NCBI RefSeq assembly: GCF_963678635.1
Contig: NC_087066.1
Span: 41,377,338-41,441,337 of the forward strand
Source of the DNA: Symsagittifera roscoffensis
Taxonomy: Eukaryota > Xenacoelomorpha > Acoela > Convolutidae
Direction of reading: 5' to 3'
DNA: 64,000 nt
Every line of letters starts with the position of its first letter. The stretch's first letter is position 1. Below are positions 21,741 through 35,300 of the stretch, in pieces. The notes beneath the pieces were generated by a model that was not told the origin of the DNA, searched no databases, and saw only the letters and a program-made list of their open reading frames with translations. The position numbers were made by a program, and so were the translations under genes.

Positions 21741-22444
21741 TGTTTTCAATCTTTATTCTAAATTCTTTGAACCACTGGGGTTGCAGTTTTACAATTTTAA
21801 AGTGATATTTTGTCATGGACCAGGATTCGTTAGTATAAAAATCTCACAGTGATGTATTTTAAAATATAAATTTAATAATTGTTTTAATACTAGTTCCAAT
21901 TGCTTAATGTCGTTCAAAATACGACTGGAAGGGCTTTATTGTTATATGTAACTCGACTCTTTCCCTTCTTGACTTGTTGGACCTGATTTTGCGTGGAAAA
22001 CAAAAATTCAAACTATTCGAAGATATTAAATGTCTTTGATATTTTGATTTGTTGTAGAAATCACATATTGAAAATGTCAGCTCACGTCCGTTGTGATGCC
22101 TTCGTAGACAAAAGTTAAGAGTTTTTTAAAGATAAATGGTTGTTAAAATCTCAAATTGCTCAGCAATCTTTAGTTGATAATTATGCGTTAAGTAAATTAG
22201 CTTTTAGATTGCACGGAACCCAAGATTTTATACAGTTAGAATAAGATTAAACTCTTTAACACACAGATTTCTTTCTTAAGAAACTTGATGTATCCCACTT
22301 TGAAAAGTATTATATTTGAAAACCAAAAAAAAAATTAATTCATAAGGAGTGATTTTAATTCGATCCATGACAATCATGAAAAAAATAACAAATTGCAGGC
22401 ACAAAAATCTGCACTAAAATCACAAAAATCATTATTTCAAAATA

Positions 22445-22790
22445 CACAATTTGTCTTAAATTCAGACCCCCAAAACTAGTACCACAAAGGCAGTTTTCAG
22501 ACAAATGGGTTTCTACTATCTACCTTTTTAATCAAAAACAAGACACGTTGCGAACGTTTTGTTTCAATTCGCTTGAGGAAAAAACTAATGATACCGAAAA
22601 AAAATTTCAAAATCTTTTTTGTAAATTGTAAAAAATTTTTAATCAGTTTAAAACTTGTGCATAACTTGTAAAATGAGGACTCCAATGATGAATCATAATT
22701 TTTCTAACAATAATAGATTGCAACCCAAGATTGCCCTTGAAGGAATTCATGCCCTTATTCCTTGCATCCTTTATTTATCGACTTTTTGGT
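22445..22790 (+). repeat. Local direct repeat, copy 1 of 2
   Basis: Ordered blocks CACAAAGGCAGTTTTCAGACA, AAGACA..TGCGAACGTTTTGTTTCAATT, GATGAATCATA, ACAATAATAGATTGCAA and TTGCATCCTTT are shared with 22985-23445. It is non-coding. Confidence 0.75.
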
Positions 22791-22984
22791 GATTATTTCT
22801 CAAAATTTGATAATGTTTATATTTTTTGTTCTTTTTTCAATTCTTAAGATTTTTAATAAGTTTTAAGCTTGCGCTTCTGCTTGCTTCGTAACCTTTTTGA
22901 CTTTCTAAGATGTCTTCAGACGTTTTGGGTTGTTTTCAGGTTTTCAGCTCATAATTTAAGTCTCCTAAATTGCTATCTCACTGA

Positions 22985-23445
22985 TAAGCCACAAAAGCAG
23001 CTCTCAGACAGATAGTCACATTCTACTTTTTCCACTATCTAAATTTTTACTCAAAAATAAGACATCTGATGAACATTTTGTTTCAATTTGATTAACGAAA
23101 AAAACTTTGATATCGCAAAAATTTTTAAAACTTTTTAAAATATGTGGAAAAATTGTTTTTAACCAATTCAAAAACTGTACTTCATTTGTAAATAGCCTAT
23201 ATCAACATATTTACTACAAACGGACTTCAGTTAAGGCCAATATTTTTAATTGCAAATGATTATAATCGATCTTATAATCAATGAAATCTATTATTTACTG
23301 CAAAATATTTACAGCACAATGATGAATTATAGATTTACTTACAATAATAGATTTCAATCTCAGATTGCCATTGAAGGAACTCCTGCCTCCATTCATTGCA
23401 TCCTTTTTTTCTTCTCTAGCTCATCGACATGCCTTGAATATACTT
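22985..23445 (+). repeat. Local direct repeat, copy 2 of 2
   Basis: This is a diverged copy of 22445-22790 with an insertion of about 110 bp in the middle (near 23200-23310). It retains ACATTTTGTTTCAATTTGAT, ACAATAATAGATTTCAAT and CATTGCATCCTTTTTT. Confidence 0.75.
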
Positions 23446-26377
23446 TCACTAGAGCTAATTAGCATATTTATAAAACTAGTATTTCGCAAAATATTTGCGG
23501 CAGAGTATTTTCACAATTTGTGCTATTTTTTTTTCAGTAGTCTTATTTTGTTATTTTACTGCAGCTTTTAACAGCTCCTCAAAAAAATAAACAGTTCCAA
23601 ATTTGAAAAAGCGAATGAATACCATGTCGACAAATTGACAAACAACTTAAGTCGAATTTTGAAACTTAATTAAACTTTCTATTTGCTACAAAAACTAAGA
23701 AAACTTTTTGAAAAGCGCCATTTCATTGGGTTTTTTGGAGCAATTATTGCTTAGAATTTTTTTTTTAGATTTCTGGCTAATTTGCGAAAAATGTATTTTG
23801 GCTGTTGAAGTGGATTCCGTAAATTGTTGCTGGATTCAATTGTCTTTGGATTCCACAAACACTTAAACAACTATAGAAAAAAAGCTGAAAAAAGAAGAAA
23901 CCGATTGCGGACCACCGATAAGCAGTGGAATCCAGCGAAACTTCGCTCCAATTTGCTCCAACCGCCAAAACGCATGTATCTGCGGAATCCAACACAGACA
24001 TGCCTTAGCATTTGCCTCTAAAATCCGCATTGTTACCAAATTTTTTGCTGGTTTCCAAATTTTTTCTGGCTAGCCAAAAACCAGGATTTAGCGCCTGATG
24101 CTTAAATACTTGTCTTTCGATTCCACCAGAGTTACGATTCAAAGGATTACGAGACAAACTTTTCGAATTCCAGAGGAAATGTGTGCGAAATCTAAATCAG
24201 TGTTGATCCATGGAATTCTGCACCCGAGAAATTTTCGCACGAAGTATCAACAGAACGTGATCAGCCACAACAAAATGCTTGGGCAATTACCTTGGGGCGT
24301 CAAAGGCGTTTCTGCATAAACTCAACTGGTTGTCATCATCTTTTCAACATTTAACCCATCATTAAATTCCAAGATCACGCGTTTTTTTGGGGTGTCTTCC
24401 GAATATATGATGCACAATTTCCCCAGAACAAAAGCTGCTGATTGATTTCCATCAGGATCATATGCTTTTGTTTTCTTTTGTTCCGACAATGCAAAATGGG
24501 AAAAAACTATGTATTTGCGTGAGTTTTTTATTTTCCACGCAAACTGAGGGTACCCAAAACAATCATCGAAATAGTTCGAGTGTTACATCATAAAAAAAGT
24601 CTTTCAATCGTGCTCGTCCCTATGCCGAGAATAAACTGGTGTAACTTCAGCCTAATTCTGAGCGACTTAACAATCGTAATCAGAAAAATTGGCCAGTCAG
24701 AATGAAAAACTCGATTTACCGCTTCCTTGGCAATGAAAATTTTCCATATAAATTAAAATCTTAAGGTGAAAAAAACTTAAGAAATTTAAAAAATGTTTTT
24801 CATTTCTTGTTAAAAAATGTTTTATGTCAATTATGTACTTTTATACGCAGATATATAGTTCTCTCATCCTACCACCAGCCATAAGAAACGCTAATAATTT
24901 GAAGAATGTTTTTTGCAGACTTTTTAAGAATGTGGTCGGAATACTCAGCAATTGCACAGCAGTCGGCTATCCTTGCTTTCTTTTATTTTCTACGCAAATC
25001 GAGGAACCCAAAACAATCCACGGTAGGACTCGAGCGAAGTATCATAATAAATCCCTGTTGTAGTGATTTCAAAACGGTTTTCAAAAAATCTGCAGCGAAA
25101 AAAGGTTTTGAAATTTTTAAATTTTGGTCTAATTTTGTGCAAACGAAGCAGGCGAGCAGATTCATAAAATAGAACTGGGACTTAAAAAATAGTTTTCTTT
25201 GTGATAAAAAACTCTTCGATGTTTTTTATCACAAAGATTCATAAAAGCTCCTGTATCAAGAATTTCTCATAAAAAATGGTGGCAAATCAATGCACAGTTT
25301 ATATAGACGCTATTCACTCGTAATTCCTATTGTATGCAAGAAAATTAATTTTCAACAGTCGGGTTAACAAACAAAAATAACTATTCATTTTATACAGATA
25401 ATGTAGATGACATAAAAGTTATTTGAATCGATTTTCGAAGTAATCTCTTCATTTGATATTCGTGTTGACGATGAAAAAAACTCTGAGCATATTTAATCTA
25501 TATTTTTTCTGAACCAAAAAAGAAAAGCTCTAAATTGAGTTTTTCAATTACATATCATTTGCCTAACATGATTGCGCCTAACAAAATTGCGATAAAGAAA
25601 TTGTCATTTGAAAAAAAAAGTTTTGCTTATATTTATTTTTCAGACCATAGGAGCCCTTAGATTTGCAAAACTCGAAATAGATTCTTTTCATCACCAAATT
25701 TATGATCTCTTGCTCTCTGCAGCTCCAATTGAGATTTTTTAAAAGAAAAATTTTGCTCAATTTTTCAAACAAAAAAAAAGAGTTGCAGAGGTTTTAAAGA
25801 ATATCACTGCCATGCAAAAATCCATGCAATTTTAAACCAAATTTTCAATCCAGATTCAATCCAGATTTAAATCGATTTTTTTTTCTGCCATTTAATTCCA
25901 TTTTCATACAATATATTATCTGTACAAAAGTAATGTGTATCGATTTGAATCTAAAGCATGTCAGTGCGGGAAAAAAGGCGTAAAGTCGACAGACATGGTA
26001 TATTGATTTTACAGCCCATCAAAAATAATTTTACAGCAAAAAACAAACTTTTTAAAACAGTTACGTATAAAAAACGTAATCCATTCTCTTTTGTCTTTTC
26101 TAATCACAGAACAATTTAGATATGATACACATGCTCAGCAAAAAAAATTTTGACAGTTTTTCGATTAAGCAGTATCAAATCACTTCAAAAACTGAACTTC
26201 CAATCATTTAGCGTTTTGTAAGTATGAACCAAAAATTGATGGGGTCTTCTTGATCTCAGAACCCTATGGAACAATTAGCTGATTTTTTTAAAACTTATAG
26301 CGTGGTTCAAGTGTTTTTTCAAGTGAAAAAAAGTCATGAAAAATTAGTCATTTCAGTGTCGACGAACCGCAGTCACA
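23446..26377. other. AT-rich non-coding stretch, no gene seen
   Basis: The part at 23800-24320 is less AT-rich and repeats the word GATTCCA/TGGAATCC six or more times, but no frame is convincing. The rest is AT-rich with short shadow frames. One dispersed hairpin motif is listed at 24933. Confidence 0.4.
24933..24970 (-). repeat. Dispersed GTTCCGACC hairpin motif, minus orientation, diverged
   Basis: GGTCGGAATACTCAGCAATT then GCACAGCAGTCGGCTATC matches the 37745 and 58181 copies with several substitutions. The stretch following it (CCTTGCTTTCTTTTATT) also resembles the one after 37784. Confidence 0.5.
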
Positions 26378-26547
26378 GAGGAGGATAAGCTCAATAGAAC
26401 TCGTGGATTGCAATTTTATGACTGAACAGATGTCAGAATTGTCTTAAGACATGTGAAATAACTGAGCAAAACAGTGACAGTGAAGGTTTCGTTACCCTTA
26501 TTGCCAGTAATCAACAATCTAGCCGCTCTTTTTACTCTGCTTGTTAC
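26378..26547 (+). repeat. Local direct repeat of about 170 bp, copy 1 of 2
   Basis: GATAAGCTCAATAGAAC, GATGTCAGAATTGTCTTA, ACTGAGCAAAACAGTGACAG, TTGCCAGTAAT and CAATCTAGC.GCTC are shared in order with 26990-27158. The copies are about 612 bp apart. Confidence 0.85.
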
Positions 26548-26989
26548 AAAAATATTTTAATTTTGTGTTGAGTTATGTCACCGCAATAGGTGTTTTAGGT
26601 GTTTCTTTGCTATTCTTTCATTTTGATAGGGAAAAAGAGGACCACAAATGAAACATAGTTAACACACAAAAGCTCAAAGTTGTTTAAAAATTACCAATTT
26701 CCGTGGCCAATTGAACTTTTGAAATTAACTCCAAAGTTTAATTTCCTATTAATGCTCCCTATTCCTACTTTAAAAATGGTATTTTGGATTCGAATGAAGC
26801 TGCTTTCAATCCTCTGCAAGATTTTTAGTGATGCCTTTATGAGAAAATTTTTCCAACTGTTCTAAAAATTGAAGAAAAAATCTAAGTTGGTTTATGAGAG
26901 TTCCTTTCGGACCAGTCTTGAAAAATCTCAAAAATGAAGAGGATAAATATAATTTATCAAATAACTGTCGGCCATCAGCGATAACAGAA

Positions 26990-27158
26990 AAAGATAAGCT
27001 CGATAGAACCCGTTCGTTTCAAATTTATGACAATAGAGATGTCAGAATTGTCTTAGTACATGTAAAAAAAACTGAGCAAAACAGTGACAGTGACTGTTCC
27101 CATTAATTTTTTTGCCAGTAATTAGCAATCTAGCTGCTCATTTTGCTCTGGCAGTTAC
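26990..27158 (+). repeat. Local direct repeat of about 170 bp, copy 2 of 2
   Basis: This is a diverged copy of 26378-26547 on the same strand. The open frame at 26894-27106 overlaps it and is not supported as a gene. Confidence 0.85.
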
Positions 27159-27752
27159 ACGTCGATTGTAATAAAATATTCTACAAAAACTTTAGTTTTG
27201 TTTTGAATCCTGTTCCCGCTGCCCGTGGTTTTTTCGTTTTGTGTATTATCTAGCGCTCATCAGAAAAAGCTATTTTGACTCATTGTGAAAAAAAACTAAT
27301 ATGTGTTTTTATCCAGGTATTGGCATCAAACTCGATTATGGTCATTATCTGATTTTTTGTTTGCTTTCAGTTGACAAAAATACAATTAAATTTTGCTTTT
27401 ATTTCAAAAAAAAAGCAACTTTTCATTTTACATTTTATCTTTCATTACGGAACGCTAGAATGGGACTATGGGCTGAAATATCTCTTGAGAATTGCGTTTG
27501 TGTGACCTCAATTCTAAATCAATGCATTTTTGTGTGATTTTTTGTTTGTAAACAAATTTTCACCAGAAAAAAATTAAAATTTTTGATTGCAGCTATATAG
27601 TTTTTACGGATAACGTAGTCCAGTCGAAATTAAAGTTGAAAGCTTAACTTTTGAATATTTTATGGAACGTATGGCAGCCATAAGAACAACCTATTATTGA
27701 AAAGGAAAAAAATTTAAATACCAGGAAGCTCAAAATATATGTCAGCGAGTAT

Positions 27753-27790
27753 AGCCGGTTACTGTACAAGTACCACAGAATATTCAGACC
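27753..27790 (+). repeat. Dispersed GTTCCGACC hairpin motif, plus orientation
   Basis: AGCCGGTTACTGTACAAGTA then CCACAGAATATTCAGACC is a copy of 17551-17589 with few changes. The hairpin arms CTGTR/CACAG are kept. Confidence 0.6.
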
Positions 27791-28354
27791 AAAGTCTTTG
27801 GAAAAAAAACGGTTTAGAAACTTTTTTTTCCAAATTGAAGTAGTTCTTTTTTCTGCTTGCTGTGATCTGACGTTAAAAAAAATATCATTAAGGTATACCA
27901 GAAAATCATGATAATATCGACAATTTGGTCAAAAACATTCTGTAAAATAAAGACTCGAAAATATGATGTAGAAAAAATTTAAAAAATTTCAAAAAATTTT
28001 CGCAGGAAATTTTTATATTTTGAAGTTTTTGGTTCCAAAACGAAGCTAAAAAACTCCAAAACTATTTTTATTAGCTCATAATTAAAACTTGAGGTCTTAA
28101 TTTAGGCATAAAATTGTACATTTCAGCTGTTGTAAGCCTGCTTAGCCTCACATTATTAGCTTGAAATGAACCAAAACTAAAAAACTTTAAACTGCTTCTT
28201 TTCGACACTGAAGAATTACTTTTGAATTTTTCAATGTCGTTCAAATCACGACTGAAAAGGCTTACATATGGTGTATCTTTCGACGCATTTCATTGATTTT
28301 TTGTGGTACCTGATTTTGCGTGGAAAAAAAACTATAACATTCACAAATACAACG

Positions 28355-28945
28355 TTTTTAATGGTCGGAACAATAATTTCTCAATCTCTGAAACATTATT
28401 CTATTTCTGCACCGACTAATAAAAGAGATATGCATTCGTTGCGATTTTCAAACTTATTTTAACCCGTTCTAATACGGCTGAGAAAGCAACACCAATTGAA
28501 CTGCGGCAACTAATCGATCCAAATAATAAAGTATTGGTAGATGCGAAATGATTTTTTGTAGTTTACTTTATGTTTGCAGGAGAAAATTTTCGAAAAAGGT
28601 TTCCTTTCATTGATGTTTTTTCAGTATAAATTTATATAAAGCACGTAAAGCACAGTCAAAACATTCATGGCTTGGACCCTATACGAAGAATTTTTTTTTT
28701 TTTTCAATTAAAAATATATCTTTTCCAGAATAAGGAAAATCTGGTAATTGTGCATAACATCCATAGCCAGGTTTCATTTTTTATCAGCCATCAAGTTTAA
28801 CTTTTTGCAACCCTGGTTAATTGTTGGTGAATAAGCTTATGGATTGTCCAAAACGTCCCTTTATTGGTACAAAATTGTTTAGTTGGTTCCTCAAAAAAGT
28901 CTTTTCATGGTATGACCCTATCTAAAAAACGTATCTTAAATATAT
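28355..28945 (+). repeat. Dispersed repeat of about 400-590 bp, copy 1 of 2
   Basis: This copy shares ordered blocks with 30390-30800: CTCAATCTCTGAAACATTAT, ATCGATCCAAATAATAAAGT, ATCAGCCATCAAGTTTAA, CCCTGGTTAATT.TTGGTG and GTCCCTTTATTGGTACAAAA. The left end carries GGTCGGAACAATAA, a word common to other repeats here. Confidence 0.85.
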
Positions 28946-30389
28946 TCAGGCTTTTTTGAAGAAAGAAAAGATTTTTGTTGTATTATCTTTTTTTTTCTGT
29001 TGTGCAAAAATGTGCCTGGTTGATGCGCTTGTTGATGTACTAAAAGCAATGTTTCTTGGTCTCATTTTTTTCGAAAACGTCAAATTCACTAAATCACGGA
29101 ATTTTTCGAGCTTTTGTATTACTTTTTAGATTTATCAAAAGCATGTGCTATTTAACTTTCTTTTTGCTTTGATATAACATGAGCAAGGTTGTTTTTAACA
29201 GATCGAAGCTGTCTGAATTTTCTGAGGGTTTTTTCATGCTTTTTGAAACCATTTGAAAATCTGGTTCATCAAATTTATAAAACTTGAGAAAAGAAAACAT
29301 TTTCCTCCACCCCTATGGAGTTTCTGCTTTGCTAACCCGCTGAAAGGTTCACTGGTGTATTTTCAGGCCTGTTTTGAAAACTTCGGTAACACAATTAGCC
29401 TAATTTTATATAAATTATTTTCAGCTCAACTAACTCTTACGCCTTCCTTTCTGCGGTGACAGAAGAAAATTGAAAAACGCTTTAATCATTTCTCACAACT
29501 GTGCAAAAAATAACTATAATGAAAATTTAGAAGTATTCGTAGTCGGAACGTAGATACCTATGAGATCACAAATCTTTTTGTCATATATATTTAGTTTAAT
29601 GAGCAAAACTTGTAGGATTAAGATACAAGCTGCTGCCTTTTCTAATACTACTTTTTTCAATAAATGTCCCAGCAATAAAAAAAATACAGATCATATTATG
29701 CTTCGATCGCCCTTCAACGCTAACGGAGTAAAGTTTAATTTGAAAAAAATAATAATATCAAATTTCCAAACAAGCCTGAAACCGTATTTGAAAAAATAGA
29801 TTTTTTTTGAAAGCCATCGCCACATGCTATTTAAGCATTACGTGAAATTTTGACTATACGTAAGCGTGATTACTATAACAACTATCATGCATCATTTCAT
29901 TTTCGAACAATTTCTAACCCTAGTTTTGCGAGGCATGATCACAGATAAAATATCTTTTTAATTTGAATTTAGGATAACAATTGTTTTTGGAGGATACAAA
30001 TCCACAGAAATGACTATTTGAAAATTCAAAACTTCTCTGGTAAAAAACCAACACCATAAAAGATTTTTCTTTATTTTGCTTCGAAAGTCACAACAAAAAC
30101 AAACAAGGTGGTTACGTGTACGAATTAAACGCGCCATATTGTATATTGAACAATTCACTGATTTTATTTTCATCTCGTTTGTGTTAGTCTATTTTGCTTT
30201 AAAATATGATTTAAGACAAATAAGCAAAAAGGATAGCCGGTCACCGTGGAAGACCATAGTTCCGAATGTTCCAATCATTTTTTTAAAATCAAAATTACAA
30301 AACAAAAAGTTTTTTTAGAATTTTGTCAATTAAATATAAAAAATTTAATTTTTAATAAAACTTCTCAAATACAAAGCTCCTGCCAATTT

Positions 30390-30800
30390 TCAATAGTCGG
30401 ACCAAAAATTTTTCAATCTCTGAAACATTATGCTAATTCTGCTTAGAAAACAATACCAATTGTACTGCGGCGATCAATCGATCCAAATAATAAAGTTGGT
30501 TGATGCGAAATGACTTTTGTAGCTAACTTTATGTTTGGAGGAGAAAGTTTTCGAAAAAGCTTTCAGTTTATTGATGTTTTTCAGTATAATTTTGCTTAAG
30601 GCCAGTAATCGTGCATTAAATCCATAGTCAAGGTTTTTTTTATCAGCCATCAAGTTTAAGTTTTTGCCGCCCTGGTTAATTATTGGTGTATAAGCTTATG
30701 GATTGTTAAAAACGTCCCTTTATTGGTACAAAATTGTTCATTTGGTTCCTCAAAAGAAGTCTTCGCATGGTATGTCCCTATCTAAAATACGTAGCATAGC
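30390..30800 (+). repeat. Dispersed repeat of about 400-590 bp, copy 2 of 2
   Basis: This is a shorter copy of 28355-28945, with internal deletions of about 180 bp in total. The left end carries AGTCGGACCAAAAATTTTTC. A weak GCCGGTCACCGTGG motif lies at 30233, just upstream, as in the hairpin motif family. Confidence 0.85.
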
Positions 30801-31072
30801 AGTAAGAAATCACACACCTGTAGGCCTGCCTACATTGTATATAGTGGCGAGCCTTAGTGGTTGCTTATAATAATCGTGAATAATTTTTTCTCACAGATTG
30901 GGTTAATTGTCCTTTTTGAAGTTCTTCCATTTTTAAGGATTGATTGTATGGCAACAGTCTTTGGGTGAACAAAATTTGGAGGAACAAATATACATAACTT
31001 CAATTTTTTTCTCTATATTTGCGTATGATTGCAAGATATGATCTTTTGAAGCTAAAAAAAAAGATGAAGCCT

Positions 31073-32123
31073 GGGTTGAAGTTGCATTGCAGTTCAGAAA
31101 TGCATCATAGATTTTCACTTTTTTGCATTTATATATCATTCATGTTGCAGTGCCATTTTAACGATGTTTATCCATGTTTCATTTATTAGACAAGGATGCA
31201 AATTAAATTGATATTTGATATTTTGTTGATGAATCGAATCATGACTGAAACATGGATGTAATTTCTGTGATTCATCCATGAAACATGGCTGCAAATCGAA
31301 CTGAATTTTCAATAATGAGGCATAACTGTAGCAGACACTACAATAATATTTTTCACAGTTTATCTTGGTTTTCAAGATTGCAGGTTTTTTTAGCAAAAAT
31401 TTTTCTCAGGAAACTTTCCTGATAGTTTCCCAAGAAAACTATCCGTCAGAAAGTTGCATTGCACTTTAAAAATTTCGGGAGAGTTGTGTACCGCAATACA
31501 TAAAATTCATGGGGATCCCTTTCAGATTTTCAAATATCAAGGCTTCCGCGCTCTGAAAGAATGAACATAAAAAAATATTTCATATATATTGTTATATTGC
31601 TTTTTTTGGTTATTTTTTTCGACAAGAAATCCACGCAAACATCCAAGTTTAAAAAAATATCAAGACAATTTGGCTACAATTGTTTCCAATTCCGGCATAC
31701 CTTACTTTCGTACTGGTTAACCATCATCATTGCGTATCTGGTGAAAAGCAGGAAATATAGTTGGCCGCATTTTCTTGCTAAAAGAATAAGACCATTAATG
31801 TTTCATCAATCTACGATAAATGCAGAATCCCAGTTTCATCAATATACCATCAATGTATTTGAAATTGTACTCTGTATCAATAACCTATCGATGTTTCATC
31901 GATGCACAATCGATGTAACAAAATTAATTTTACACCCATGCCTCATCATTGCGTCATCAATGTAACATCCATATATTTGAAATTGCTGAGAAAGTTGATG
32001 TAAGCGTAACGCGCATAACCAAAACATGGTTAACAAATGCTTTACGACTGGTACATCCCTTAAATTAATCAAAACACTGCAACAAAAATGATACATTGCT
32101 GAATGTCAATGCAACTTCAACCC
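31073..32123. mobile_element. 1051-bp non-autonomous element with 17-bp terminal inverted repeats
   Basis: The left end GGGTTGAAGTTGCATTG (31073-31089) and right end CAATGCAACTTCAACCC (32107-32123) are perfect inverted copies. The similarity continues inward (CAGTTCAG versus the inverse of CTGAATGT). The interior is non-coding and rich in ATG(A/T)TTCAT and CATGG words in both orientations, and a third AAGTTGCATTGCACTTT copy of the end lies at 31452. No clear target duplication was found, so the superfamily is not assigned. Confidence 0.65.
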
Positions 32124-32264
32124 GTGAAACTTTGCTTTTTTAGTCGCAGTTTTGCCAGAAATTCTAGTCACAGTTTTTCAGAGAATTTTTGGTAGTTTGG
32201 TCATACATACACAGCAGAGTAATTGTTTTGGTCAACTGCCGCCAAAGGCGGCTCAAGAAAAAGT

Positions 32265-32383
32265 TTAGGGACAGCCAGCCAAAAATGGAGGTCTTAAAAG
32301 AGTAACAAAGGTGGGACCCTTTGGGTAGTCAGGGGTCGAATTCTTGAGGGGGGGCCTATCCACTTCCCCTAAATCTGCTACTG
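32265..32383. mobile_element. Fragment of the CAGGGGCGGATC hAT-like MITE family
   Basis: GGTGGGACCCTTTGGGTAGTCAGGGGTCGAATTC, a G-run and CCCCTAAATCTGCTACTG match one end of the family, with the terminal CTG at 32381-32383. The other end is not identified. Confidence 0.5.
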
Positions 32384-35300
32384 ACTCAGGCAATTTAATC
32401 GTTTTGTCGCTGGATTCCACTGTTTCTCTGTGGATGCTGCAAAGGTACTATACATCTAGAAAGAACTTGCTCAACCAAAGAAAAAGACAGAAACAAAAAG
32501 TGTATTGTTTCCCGAGAAACCCACAGACTAATCCACAATACAAATTTAAACAGGTCTTCTTTAAACTTGAATTATTTTTATTTATTATTTCATAAAGTTC
32601 AAATCAATTAATTCCATTTCTAAGCGCGTGTATTGGAAAAAATTTTAAACCAAGTTTTGAGTAACGGACATAAGAAATTTTTTCAATTAACTTTTTGGTC
32701 ACCCGAGGTGTTCCATAAAAGTTACTATATTTTTTCTGATTGGCTAGCACGCGTCAAAAATATCCAAGTCTTGTGGAAAACTCTTAAATTGAAAGAAAGT
32801 CCTCATCAGATTGCCGACTGAACTCTTTTTTTTCTGGCATCTCGATCTTTTCAAAGATATCTCGCAAGATTTGACTTTTCAGTTTCAACCTTAGATGGAT
32901 GCCTTCTTATGATTTGATAAATTGAAAACTTTGAAAAAATGAAATTTCAGCCTCGAGCAAGAAATCTTAAAAAAGTGTGTCTTCTCTATTTTCACACAAG
33001 CTCTATCAATAGGTAGTCAAGTACAAAATCATTACTGCCACCAAACTGGCGTCTTGCTAACAATTCCATTGGAAGGATTTTAATTTGGACCAAAAACCAT
33101 TAGGACATTTATTGGCCAATTATTGGAAATTTGCCTCATTTTTCAAAGTAATGAATAGCCCGGAGAGGCAGGCATCGGTGTGAACAAAAGACAGGGGAAA
33201 AATTTGAAAATATTTTCCAAAACTGCCTAAAGAGTTATGAAAGTAAAGAGCGTGATTTACAATTGATCCGGCCGCGCTTGAAAAATGTCTTTTGTTGAAA
33301 AAGCCTTTCGCTACTCTAAATTTGACCCGAGGCCACAGCTGGGTAACTTTTCCAGTAATTATTTAGACCACCCATCCAAAACGAATGGGAAGCAATTTAT
33401 TGTTGCGCTGTTTATGTTATGTAATAAACTGTTCTCAGATACCGCCACAAGAAGAAGAAAGAAAGTTTATTTCTCTCATATCAAAAACAATATCAGGCAC
33501 AATTGAATCTTGACTTGACATTTTAATTGATACAGAAGGGAGTAGACAAATGCATTTTGAATGCATTCTTTAGGTCCATCATTTCATTTTTCAAAAGACA
33601 AAAAACTTAGGCAAAACTCAGTCTAAATATTTTTGCAAAGGTACCAAAGAACTGATAGTAAATTTGAGTTAAGAGCGCAATCAAAAGGCATTTTTTGGGT
33701 ACATTCCATTTAAAAAGGTTCGAGATCAATTGTCACAAGAGGTCCTCACTGGTTTTTCAGTGGAAGTTCATTTTTGTTGCAACACAACTTCAATACCCGT
33801 AATAACAAGCAAAGAAAACGATTGTTCTTCAGACATTTTATCAGCTTAATTAACTTTCATGAAAATTTAGCATATTAAAACTAAAGGAAAAGTTATTTTT
33901 GGTTTACAGCCGGTAATTTATTTCCGATTTTTATTTTCCTAAAACTGACTATTACGAGCATCAAAACTTCGGAAAAGATGTCAAAAATGTTTTTAAATTG
34001 GGCGAAAATGTTGACCCCGTGAGGTTTCACGTGTCAATTAAGTTGGGTGAACAAAAATGAAAGAAACCTGAAAACTCAAATGGGAATATTGTTGCCATAC
34101 TTTTTCCCAAAAATCTTGCCAATTTTGAATAAAAACTAGCTATTTTCCCCCATTTGACAGTTAATATCCGCAATTTTACCAATTTATTGTCAAATTTTCT
34201 AAAATGAAAGAGTATTTGAAACCCTATGCTTAGAGTAATGAGGCAAGTTGCTAATATTTGGTAGAATATTGTAATTAATTAGATGATCAGATTTCGATGG
34301 AGAGCTACTTCATTTTTTATGGACATATGTCTCTTTAATGAAAAACACTTATAAACCAGTAAGTTAATCATTGGCATCAATTGTTTATGTAAGCTAACTT
34401 CATCTAAAAATATAAACATTTTTCATGAAATAAGGCGCAACTGCATAACTATAAACATTTTTTTGAAAAAATCGAAGTCTTTAACAAAAGTGGTTTTAAC
34501 ATGAAATTTAGAAGCAAGTTTTCGATAATGCTCTAGAGACATGGTCTGTTTTTTGCGTTTCTATACTAATTGACATTTGTTTTGTTGGTGAATTCATTTG
34601 GCGTTTTGATTGATCGACATAAGTTGAAACTAGGGGTGAAATTGAGTTAATTTTTGAGTGTTCGTGGGAGCGCAAAACACAAGCACAGTAGTTGTCCCGG
34701 GCGGGTTATTTCAACCGAGGGCTATTTCCCCTTTTTGGCCCAATGTTGAGGCTCAATTGATTGAGCCAATTGCAACTCAAAACACAACAAAGGAACTCTT
34801 TTTCAAAAGAGGAAAAATTAGAAAAAATAGCGTTAAATTGTTGAAAACACGGCTGGGAAAACAAGTACAAGCTCCTTGAGTTCACCAATGACAACAATCA
34901 ATTCAGGTATTCCTAAGTATTCCGTCAATTAAAAACAAATAGAATTGAAGCAGCTTTTGAAAATTCGTCTCAGTCAATTGCTGGGCGAGCTAATTTATCT
35001 TTGTTTTCTACAAATCATTATCGGAATTTTGCCACAATTTTAAAAACTGGCGCAGCATGAAATCATAGGAATTTCACACATCTGATTAACATATTTAAAG
35101 ACAAAACGGAGGTACGAAAAAATCAGAGGTGAATTTTTGTCATAATTCAAAGTCAAACTTTCGCGTCTGACGCTTATTTGGTTAATCAGCTCAACCCATA
35201 CAAATCGGCCGTTTTTAGGGAATTTAACTTGATGTTTTGTGAATTTTGTCTTCTAATTTTTGATATTGAAAGCAAAGTAAAATTTCTACGACCCTCGGAT

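Noticed and set aside
23824-24319. Possible coding island with basic peptides
   Set aside because: The frames are short, splice signals are absent, and the GATTCCA word repetition suggests repeat DNA.
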